From contig NC_092654.1 in the NCBI RefSeq assembly GCF_032118995.1, forward strand, positions 2,170,001 through 2,234,000: 64,000 nucleotides of DNA, written 5' to 3'. This document shows, piece by piece, positions 44,001 to 56,000 of the stretch. Within the stretch, counting starts at the first letter, position 1. Each line of letters starts with the position of its first letter. This DNA comes from Asterias amurensis (Eukaryota > Echinodermata > Asteroidea > Forcipulatida > Asteriidae). The translations under genes were made by a program, and so were the position numbers. The notes beneath the pieces were generated by a model. The model saw only the letters and a program-made list of their open reading frames with translations. It did not search any database and was not told where the DNA came from.

Positions 44001-47000
44001 GATCAACATTCTCCGCTTACTGTCCAATGCTGAATTTCTGCGGTAGCTGTGTAAGCAAAGAATGCCTAGTAATGTGGATTACACACATGCACAAGCAAAT
44101 ATTCCTGGCTAAGTCGTAAAATACGCTTGATGTAAGCGCAAAATTATCTGCTTCCAGAAGCACAAAACTATTGCTTACAGCCATGAAATTGAGCCCTTTT
44201 TACCAGCAAGTAGACTTTTTGGCTTACCGTGCAGGAACCAACTTAACTTGGACTTCACTTGAGTAAAACCTGAGAGTGTATTTGTGTCACATAATTCACT
44301 CATTGAATCCTACTATTTTCTACACAGTTTGGATGACTACATCCATACCTTGGAGAAGGAGATCAACATTGACTTCAGTCGAGCCATGAACAGAATCACC
44401 TTTGATTCTATCGTTGCAGCCAAGCCAGAGATGTTTGCTTTTGTGACTGTCCCTGACCCCGTGGAAGAGGTTGTACCTGAGAGAGGTGAGAAACAGTCAT
44501 TTTGGTTACAGGAAATATCAATCTCGCCAGACCTTTTTTTTTCCAACAACTGCTTCGTTTTTTATGCAAGTCGCCTGACACACAATGCCTGAAGGCCACT
44601 TCAAGGTGTGGGCTACCATCGAATGTTGAATTGGCCAATGACTAAAACAAGCCAATGACCAAAACAGTTATTGGATACAGCCGACAAAACGCACCCCTAG
44701 AACTTACAGTACATTCCTTCGAGGGGTTAGTGACAAGAGTAGCCTTGATCAAGGCACTACAGCCAGCCGCGACCCGCAAAATCCCAGTCCCAATCACTGA
44801 ATTCCACCAGCGCACCCCCATACATAACACAGTGCATATAATACGTGTACAGCGTATGTACACACCTATACCTACTGTACATACACATTACCATCTATAT
44901 GGTATACGTACGGTACATGAGTATTTCTAAAGTAGCGCCTTGATGGTTCTGTAACTGCCAAAATTTAGGGCGGAGCTCATTATGCTAATGTTTACTAACA
45001 ACCCGGTCTCATTGGTTGTTGGTTGACCTATAAACTCTCGCTGCGATGTCAATCACAACGTTCTGCAAGCACGCGCACTTGCTATCCGACAGAAACAACA
45101 AGCCTTGTGGCTGCTGTGCAAAAAATGCAATGGCGGCGGGCGCGAGGGAGAAATCCCTACCCTAAAACAAAGTTGTGTACTGTATATCAATGGTACATTG
45201 TATAAATTGCAACAGTTCATCGTGGCACAGCTGCAGAAGCTTTCAACAAAATAAAACAACCAGGTTTAATGCACCAATCATGGATTTAGAAATAAGAAGG
45301 AAGAAAATTAGACCATACATTGTGTGAAATGTGTTTGAGAAAGGTTCAAAAAGTATCAAGGTGTCATGGGTTTCCGGCAATGGCTACTTGGTTAGAATTC
45401 TTAGATGTTGGGCATACCCATCCCCTTGAAGCACAAACACTAAATAACATTACTGTTTTCCCCATTTCAGACCAGATGAGATAAGAAACCCAGCTGTTTA
45501 TTTTGTCTGGACATATTATTCGTTACGTTTCTCGCGGTAAATCAAAGTTGGGGATCGAAAATAAATTATGTGTTGGTCGAAAACATACCAGACGGTAGAA
45601 GATGGCGTGTGGCTTAACAACAACTACAAGTAAAGATCAATTTCATAAACTAACTCTTGCCATACTACTACACTACAACGTTACACTTATAGTAAAGCAG
45701 CTTCCCATTCAGGGACAAATCTACCAGCTACATTGTACTTATGATGCTAGTCCTCGTGTTATAATGAAACACAAGACAACAGACCTACCAAGTCTCACGC
45801 ATTAGGCGTGAGACTCACGCATTTGGGCTCTGTCTCACGCTCACACGCACAGCAACCATTTACTCACGCATTGGGGCAAGACCGGGAAAAAAATAAAAAT
45901 TAACGACATGCATCGCCAAATCGCGCTCGTGTGTACAAAAAACGCAATCTACAATGTTTGCACAATCTTCACGCAGTTTATCAGAATGATCATTCTTGTA
46001 CAAACTTTGTACAAACAGAGCGCAAATTTGCAGATTGCTCACGCTTTTGCTCTTCCAGCAGGTTCAGCTAAAATTCGGCATAGCGCTAACATCAACATCT
46101 CCTGTGTACCTCAGTTGAGTTTTAGTTATTCTGAAGAGGATTTTGATGCATTTTGAAACACTCTTTTGTCCACAATTAAATGTCTGATTTTTTGTTGATT
46201 TTATAAAAAAAGAAAAAAGTTGGGCGGCGATTTCGAAAGGCCTTCTAAAACTGGGGGAGGGGGGTGGGGGTTGAGCTTTGAAAAATCTTACGCATAGCTG
46301 GCCTTTGGACTTGGCATCTCTGAGACAACGGGGCCAAGGAACCCCTCCTCTCTTCGAAGTTGTTCGACACAGTACCGACCGAATGAGGCTTGTCCAGCTC
46401 ACACCGGTAGCTGGCCCGTATACCGTCCGGCAGCGCATTCAGACCCATTATACATCATAGCGATTCCCACTCATGTCCATACAGCTAGCGTACAGCGTAC
46501 ACACATGCACACACAAGTCAATGGGAAACTACACAACCATACACAAGTCAATGGGAAACTACACAACCATACGCAAGTCAATGGGAAACTACACAACCAT
46601 ACACAAGTCAATGGGAAACTACACAACCATACACATGTCAATGGGAAACTACACAACCATACACAAGTCAATGGGAAACTACACAACCATACACAAGTCA
46701 ATGGGAAACTACACAACCATACGCAAGTCAATGGGAAACTACACAACCATACACAAGTCAATGGGAAACTACACAACCATACACATGTCAATGGGAAACT
46801 ACACAACCATACACAAGTCAATGGGAAACTACACAACTATACACAAGTCAATGTGCACTTCACAACCACACACAAGTCAATGGGAATTGACACAACCATA
46901 CACAAGTCAATGGGAAACTACACAACCATACACAAGTCAATAGGAAACTACACAACCATACACAAGTCAAAGGGACACTTCACAACCATACACAAGTCAA

Positions 47001-50000
47001 TGGGAATTGACACAACCAAACACCGGTCAATGGGAAACTACACAACCATACACAAGTCAGTAGGACACTTTACAACCATACACAATTCAATGGGAAACTA
47101 TACAACCATACACAAGTCAATGGGAAACTACACAACCGGAACCATACACAAGTCAATGGGAAACTACACAACCATACACAAGTCAATGGGATACTACACA
47201 ACCATACAAAAGTCAATGGGAAACTACACAACCATACACATGACAATGGGCAACTACACAACCATACACAAGTCAATGGGAAACTACACAACCATACACA
47301 AGTCAATGGGAAAGTACACAACCATACACAAGTCAATGGGAAACTACACAACCATACACAAGTCAATGGGAAACTACACAACCATACACAAGTCAATGGG
47401 AAACTACACAACCATACACAAGTCAATGGGAAACTACACAACCATACACAAGTCAGTAGGACACTTTACAACCATACACATGTCAATGGGAAACTACACA
47501 ACCTTACACAAGTCAATGGGAAACTACACCACCATACACAAGTCAATGGGAAACTACACAACAATACACCAGTCAATGGGAAACTACACAACCATACACA
47601 TGTCAATGGGAAACTACACAACCGGAACCATACACAAGTCAATGGGAAACTACACAACCATACACAAGTCAATGGGAAACTACACAACCATACACAAGTC
47701 AATGGGAAACTACACAACCATACACATGACAATGGGAAACTACACAACCATACACAAGTCAATGGGAAACTACACAACCATACACAAGTCAATGGGAAAC
47801 TACACAACCATACACAAGTCAATGGGAAACTACACAACCATACACAAGTCAATGGGAAACTACACAACCATACACAAGTCAATGGGAAACTACACAAGTC
47901 AATGGGAAACTACACAACCATACACAAGTCAGTAGGACACTTTACAACCATACACATGTCAATGAGAAACTACACAACCATACACAAGTCAATGGGAAAC
48001 TACACAACCATACACAAGTCAATGGGAAACTACACAACAACCAGTCAATGGGAATTGACACAACCATACACCGGTCAATGGGAAACTATACAACCATACA
48101 CAAGTCAATGGGAAACTACACAACCATACACAAGTCAATGGGAAACTACACAACAATACACCAGTCAATGGGAAACTACACAACCATACACATGTCAATG
48201 GGAAACTACACAACAATACACCAGTCAATGGGAAACTAAACAACCATACACAAGTCAATGGGAAACTACACAACCATACACAAGTCAATGGGAAACTACA
48301 CAACCATACACAAGTCAATGGGAAACTACACAACCATACACAAGTCAATGGGAAACTACACAACCATACACAAGTCAATGGGAATTGACACAACCATACG
48401 CCAGTCAATGGGAAACTATACAACCATACACAAGTCAATGGGAAACTACACAACCATACACATGTCAATGGGAAACTACACAACAATACACCAGTCAATG
48501 GGAAACTAAACAACCATACACAAGTCAATGGGAAACTACACAACCATACACAAGTCAATGGGAAACTACACAACCATACACAAGTCAATTGGAAACTACA
48601 CAACCATACACAAGTCAATGGGAAACTACACAACCATACACAAGTCAATGGGAATTGACACAACCATACGCCAGTCAATGGGAAACTATACAACCATACA
48701 CAAGTCAATGGGAAACTACACAACCATACACATGTCAATGGGAAACTACACAACCATACACAAGTCAATGGGAAACTACACAACCATACACAAGTCAATG
48801 GGCACTTCACAACCATACACAAGTCAATGGGAAACTTCACAACCACGCACACGGAGGTGGCATGATTGCTAGCAGTAATACGTCATTCTCAATCGCGCCT
48901 GTGATTGGCCAATGTTTAGAATGACATGCCCACAACATGCACGCCCTTTTATTGGAATTCCGATAAAGCTGTTACAGACCCATCAAGGCTGTTGTTTGAG
49001 CCACGTGTGCGAGGTTGAAAGTAGAAAGACACGACCGTACTCACAACTTCGCTATACTGTTCTCGCTGTACAATTTACTGTACAATGTACTGTATACATG
49101 TACGTTGTTCGTGTATGTACAGCGTGCAGACTGCTGAATTGTGCCGCGCCGGGGCGGGGCACACTACGCCAACAGCCTTGAGTCAAGGCTATGACAAGAG
49201 TTGTTGATACAGCGCACTGGTAGAGAGGTATAAAGTTTCATGTGTAATTTTCAGACAGACCATTTCAAGTGAGTCAGTGAATCATAAAAAAACTTCTTTT
49301 GACTCAATTCATTCTAGGTTTCTATTCCGACGTCCCTGAGTACCCATTTGATGAGCAGTACGACAACTTTGCCTTCAACTCGCTGCTGACCCGAGAGGAG
49401 GCAATTTTAGCAATGACCAAAGTACGGACAGAATGTAACAAGGTGTCAGGCATGTCACTATTCCACGTCCCCATGACCAAGCACATGAGACTAGAGGAGT
49501 TTGAGCAGACACAGGGACAGGCTAGCTCACAGGTAAGGATGAGATAATAGCATTAATAATAAAAAGAAAAATAAGGACTTGTAATGCGCACCCTGGTGGG
49601 TGTTCAAGGCGCAGAAAGAATTTGTGGCATTATGTTTGAATCTGTGAGGAAATAGGCGGTTATGAATAGAAACTGTGGTGTGGTCATCACAGATTCCTTC
49701 CATAAAAAAAACTCATACCCTACCGGCAAAATAAACCCATACACTAAACAAACAACCACCCAATGATCCGCCCACCTGGGACCAACCACTTCGAACAACC
49801 AAGAACAACTCAACTCATCTCCCAAAGATGTAATCGAGAATGTCAACCCTCCCCTTTTTACAAAACCAAAGCACAACGGGTACCGTGGCTAGTGCTTAGA
49901 GTGCTTTCCTCTCACCAATGTGTTCTTTGTGCGATTGTCGTCTAAGTTAGAAGTCAAATTTGCGGTCGGTTCTCTCCTCTCCTTTGGTAACTGGCTGTGC

Positions 50001-53000
50001 TCAATGGTAATGGTTCGATGTCTGCCACTTCCAAAGGGGCCCTTTTAGCTGCTGTAGCTTGCTGTAGCTTGCTGTAGCTTGCTCTAGCCATTATGGATTG
50101 CATGCCTGCAGCTCGCAGTTACAGCTTGCAATTCAACTTCTCAGCTGCAAGTAAGGATGATTAGCCTCCCAAATCATTCTTATCAGTAAACATCTACTCC
50201 TTGAATGCTACACAGGTTCAGTTGTTCCTGAAAGACAGTTGGATTGGAACTCTGCGTGCAGCCATCAGGACAAGCCTGCGTGATGTCGGCAAGGGTTGGT
50301 TCAATCTACATGAGACAAACTGGGAGGTCTACCAACGTTCCAAACTCAAGAAGTTCATGGAGATGGTCAAATTCGGCATGCAGGTGAGATAGAAAAATCT
50401 AGCAACAGAGCATTGAATGAGCCAGGTGTTAATTTGAATGAATTTGGTTGAAATTGGACGAGTAAACCTTTAATATAAACATAAGTATGGCGTGTCATGG
50501 CCTAGCGAGTAAGAAAACAGGACTCATACTCCCGTGTTTCCACATCCGGTATTTTCCTGTAAGGTATTGTGGAGCTTTAAGTATGAGACAAACTCAGAAG
50601 ATTTGATTTGAAGATTTTGCTGGAGATTGTTTGTTAGGTGCGAATAAAACGAGTGAAAACTCTGATGATACTCTGGAACAATAATTAAATGTTTTAACCT
50701 TTGCACTGGCAGGATTCGTTGCGGTATTTGGTTCAGGACTCCTTGGTTAACTTCACCCAGATGATCGTAGATGCCTCCTCTACCGTCCTTCAACTCCCAG
50801 CTGACATGGAATGGGAAAAAGACCTCATTAAGGTCAAATACAGGTCAGGGCAACACAAACACAAATTCCATTTACAATACTATGCTAAGCTTTCAATATT
50901 TGTTTAAAATAATTAACAGCAGGGTTGCTGCGATGTCCTCAGACTCCGTTTTACGAGACATCAAATTGCAGGCGATGATAAATGTTTGTGCATAATCACA
51001 AGTACTAAAGAGTTTTACATCTGGTTTATATCTATTGCGTAACGTGTTACTACCGCCTATGTTAGCTTGTCCGCAAACATGCGACTAGCTCTGAGAACAA
51101 AAACGAGCGTTAGCCAATCGATCCTTTACAACTCAAGGGTCTTTTTCTATGATTTAAGACTAGTGAAACACTACCACAAGATCAAGCTTTGACCAACCAG
51201 AATGCATAAACTCTCCAAGATATTACTGACTGAGATTTAACGTTGCACTTTCCCTCTTGCAGACCCAAGCGAAACTGCCTGTTTCTACTGGACCTGATGG
51301 TTGACAAAGAAGGCTGTCACTACAGCACAAACCTCAACAACTTTGAAAATGCTCTGGTCGGACTATTTGATAAAGGAATCAGCTCTACTCAAAATGTGCC
51401 TCAACTGGAGAAGGTTAGTTTTAGTTAATCACGCAGGAATTACTTTTAAGACTTAGAAACAAATTACCTGATTTACATCGGATGACCTGCACATTTTTCT
51501 GGGCTGGTCTGTGGTTGACAGTTATTACGGCTGGACTGGTTTTTTTTTTTTCCACTAGAACAGTTTTGAAGTAGCATCAATTTTTTCCTGGCAGACGGAC
51601 AGCTATCGGAAAAACCCACCTTGACACTCTGTTTTTTTTAACATGCACAGGCATTCACCAACGGTGCTTGGTTTCCTTTCACTGTACAAAGAGGGACTTA
51701 AGGTACTGATAATCATACCTCATAATATCCCTTTTTCTGGGGGTTATTGTGTAATGCCCTATTCCAGAATCACGCTGAACTCTGTGAATTGTGCTTTAAC
51801 TCAGCGACTTATGTAAACTCAAGAGTATACAATGCTCGGTTCTTTTCGATGTAAGGGCAAAACAAACCGAAAGTTGTATTGTCCACTGTAGGATAGTGAA
51901 GTGGAAATACAATGTGCATGAACCATCAATTTTGTCCAGCGTTACTTATTTGTACTCATTATCTTTACTTTAGTTTGTCCTTGAGGACATCTTCTGGGCA
52001 GACACCCCTCTCCTGGAGTCCGTCGGTGAGCATGAGCCCAGAGTAGAGGAGCTTAGAGACACCATCCGTAGTGCCATCCAGAAAGCCTTGGTACCCATGA
52101 AGGCATACGCCAGAGCCTATGAGCAGTTCTTGGAACTGATGAACCTGGATATTAATGAATATATTAGGTAAGGAGATACTTATCTGCCATTTTGTTTTTG
52201 TGGTGATAGTTTAAAGGTTGTGTTCTATGTGAATTATTCTAAATAATTATAGAGAACTGGTGACTTCTGTTTAAAGCCCAGTTTATACTTCCTGCGAATG
52301 CGATAGAAATGTTGACGTCACAAATGCGCAATGAGTAAATTCGGAAGTGTTGAAATGTTTTCCACTCCTGTGAAAACACGGTGTGACCTAAAAACTCTAA
52401 AAACACTACCACCTCTTGAAATGAAATGTACACACTTTAGTATTGTTGTAAAATATCTACATTTATACAGGATTGAAACAATCAAACGGTTCCAAAAACC
52501 AAAGGTGTACTTTGCTTTTAACAATTAAACAATTGCTTCTTTATAACTAGGGATTATGATTCCAAAGAGCACACAGCCGCCGAGGTCAAGAAAGAGATCG
52601 AGAGCCATCTCATCCAGAAAGAGGTCCTGGAAAACAGCATCCCAAGCAATTACACCATCGGACCGTTCTACATCAGCACTGAGAACGTCCGTCAGGGTCT
52701 GTCTAAGAAACGCAAGGCTCTGGCCAATGCGCTGCTGGAGTTACTGGCACAGAAACTGCGCAAACAAGCTGAGGATGTGAGTATGGTGTATTTTGCAAGT
52801 TGACTTTTAATACACTACTAAAATGGTAACAGTACCTTAAAGGTACTGGGGTGGATTTCACAAAGGTAGTCCTAACTTAGGACTAGTCCTAGTCAATGCT
52901 AAGAGATAGGACCAGTCCTAAGTTAGGACCAGTAACTCATCCTAACTTAGGACTGGTCCTATCTCTTAGCATTGCCTAGGACTAGTCCTAAGTTAGGACT

Positions 53001-56000
53001 ACCTTTGTGAAATCCACCCCCGGACACGTTTGGTGATTTAGTCTTTTTTTTCAGCCTACACCATGTGTACATGTAGGTCATTTGTACTAGATAAAATGTA
53101 CTTTTTTTACAAGGAAGATATAAATGAATTTTCTTATTGGAGATTGCTTGTAATTTGTCTCTTGACAGTCCCCATTATTGATCTTGCAAAAACTTTCAAA
53201 ATTTTTCAAAAAGGCCTGCGAGGAATTCAAATTCATTGCCCGCCGTCTCTACGATCGTCCCAACTGCATCGAGGACCTGGCTGAGCAGAAGGAATGGATG
53301 ACGACAATCCCAGACAAGCTGAAGGAGCATCAGGAGCTGATCGATAAAGCCATGACGGATTACGAGCTGATTGAAGAGTTCTACTACAATCTGTCCACGG
53401 ATGACTTCAATCTCAAGTGAGTGGTGAATGAGGGGTTTGTTTGTTTGTTTAGATGATCTTCCCATCAAGGGAACTCGGCAAGGGAACTAGGCAAACTTCC
53501 ACATGGGGATACAAACACCAAGCTGGCAACAGCCAATCTTATACAAACATTGGTTTAAAGCCATTGGACCCTTTCGGTACAGGAAAAAAAAAAAAGTTCA
53601 CAGATTTACAAATAACTTACAGGGTTTACAGAAGGTAATGGTGAAAGACTTCTCTTGAAATATTAGTCTATGAAATGCTTTACTTTTTGAGAAAACGGTA
53701 AAACAATATAAATTCTCGTTAGCGAGAATTACGGATTTGTTATAAACACATGTCATGACACGGCGAAACGCGCGAAAACAGGAGTGGGTTTTCCTGTTAT
53801 TTTCTCCCGACTCCGATGTCCGATTGAGCCTAAATTTCCACAGGATTGTTATTTTATATATAAGTTGTGATACACGAAGTGTGGGACTTGGACAATACTG
53901 TTTACCGAAAGTGTATAATGGCTTTAAAGCCATTATACACTTTCGGTACAGAAAAAAAAAAAAGTTCACAGATTTACAAATAATTTACAGGGTTTACAGA
54001 AGGTAATGGTGAAAGACTTCTCTTGAAATATTGTTCCATGAAATGCTTTAATTTTTGAGAAAACATTAAAACAATGTCAATTCTCGATAGCGAGAATTAC
54101 GGATTTATTTTAAACACATGTCATGACACGGCGAAACGCGTGGAAACAATAGTGGGTTTTCCCGTTATTTTCTCCCGACTCCGATGACCGATCGAGCCTA
54201 AATTTTCACAGGTTTGTTATTTTATATATAAGTTGTGATACACGAAGTGTGGGACTTGGACAATACTGTTTACCGAAAGTGTATAATGGCTTTAATATCA
54301 ATGATTATGAATTGCACAAATCAAGAATTTTTGCGAGCCATTCGGCTTTGATTTACAGTTCTTCCCTACCAGGGGTTAGTGGCGAGATATATCGTTTTGG
54401 CGCGCCAGCCATGGTAGCAAAGCTTCATGTTAAGAAGTTTTGACAGGACAAGCGAGCTGTGTTTGGTTTGATTTATGAAATATATTTTGCTGCTTTCTTG
54501 ATATTAACATTGCATTGTTTTGTTTTTAGGTGGAATGCCATCGGATGGCCACACAAGATTGAACTCCAGATGGAGGCGACGCTGGCTCAACTTGAAGAGG
54601 ACCAAGAACGCTTCGCTAAGATCCAAGTCACTGATCAGAATAACTTCACTGACAAACTGGACACATTACAGGTACGGTCATTAACAATCAGTCCGGTAAT
54701 CTCAACAAAATTTTATTGAATTTCTTTGTCATTCATTCATTCATTTGTATTGCAAAACCAACTGGCAGCACAAAGAATTTTGAGGCATTACAAGGTAAAA
54801 GTATTAATACAAATTGCACAGATTTGGGCCCAATTTCGTAAAGCCTGTGAGAGCACAAAAACTTGCTGAGCACATAACAGTTGCTTAATGCAGAAACAGG
54901 TTATCAGCAAAAATTTCACAAAGTTTACATTGTTGTGGCTGGTCCCCGATCCCAAACTTTGCTTAACAAAAAATTATATGAAACAGCTGTATGAAATTGG
55001 GCCCCTAAGCTTTTTCACCTCTAAGCAAGTTTGTGTGCTTACTGTATCAGAATAAAATGTGCATGTTATAAACGATCAAGAAGATTTGTAAGCATGTGTG
55101 TGTTATCGTAGGTCTGGCGTAGTGGTTTCTTTTCTGGCCTTCCACCTCTAAGCCCCCGGTTCGAATCCCGCCAGAGCCTTGTGTGGCTTGGGTTTTCAGT
55201 ACCTGACAGATTGCAGAGGTTTTGCATGGAGTTTTTCTTCCACATCTAAAACTGAAACTTTCTTCTTAGTCTTCTCTCCATTGGGTTCTTGGCTAGTATA
55301 GTGATAAAGCTCCACAACCAGAATCAATAAATAAATAATATATAGTCTGATAGGGTTCACAATGGATTTGCGATGTTCCTCTGGCTCATTCGCTCACACA
55401 AATCAATAGTAAGTTAGTCTGCCTTTTGCCTTTATTTTGGTAAGCAGTGGTTAAGAAATAGAAACTGTGTCAGTAAGCAGATACAAACAGCTCTCTTTTT
55501 CTAAACCTCCCCTCATAGATGGTCGTTGCAGGCTTCGCTGCCCATACAGACATCAATAAGGCTCATGAGGTGGCCAACGAGGTCCGTAGAGTCAACAAAC
55601 AGATGAAGGAATGCCAGCAGCTAGCTGCCATGTACAACAACAGAGAGAGGCTCTTCGAATTGCCAATCACAAATGTAAGTATATATGCTAAAACTATTAT
55701 TTCTATTATTATTTATTCGGCCGTTTCTCAAAGTACACTACCAATACTTGCAAACAAAAGTTTAGCTACAGGAACAAAATAAAATAAACATGTTTTACAG
55801 TACTATATGTAGGCCTACAGGCTTAATAGCATCTAAAGCACTGGTCCTGAACTAAGATGACTGACAGAAGGTTTCGAAACAACAAGGAACATGTGATAAA
55901 TAGATGAGAGATGAGGGTAGATTGGGTGTAGACAGGAAAATGGGTGGGAGAGGGAACAGCAGGGAGTTAGGAACAGCGACAACCAAGTTCAAACTGGTCA

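Larger units (their letters stand above)
44736..49195. mobile_element. Candidate composite insertion in DNAH1 intron 6
   Basis: Intron 6 is 4832 bp, while neighbouring introns are mostly a few hundred bases. Near each end of the excess sequence lies TAGCCTTGA(C)TCAAGGC beside GACAAGAG, in opposite orientation, and both sides carry TGTACAGCGT / TACATGTAC-rich tracts. Between them are A/T-rich DNA, repeated CTCACGCA words (45796-45870) and the 30-bp minisatellite. No transposase is seen. The boundaries are approximate and the unit is inferred. Confidence 0.4.

Noticed and set aside
46505..48848. Regularly repeated array resembling a CRISPR locus
   Set aside because: There are no unique spacers between repeats, no cas genes, and the context is an animal gene intron.
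46473..48924. Long open frames (up to 476 codons) on both strands encoding decapeptide repeats
   Set aside because: They are products of a stop-free 30-bp tandem repeat inside a DNAH1 intron. Open frames occur in several registers on both strands, with no non-repeat domain, signal or conserved start.
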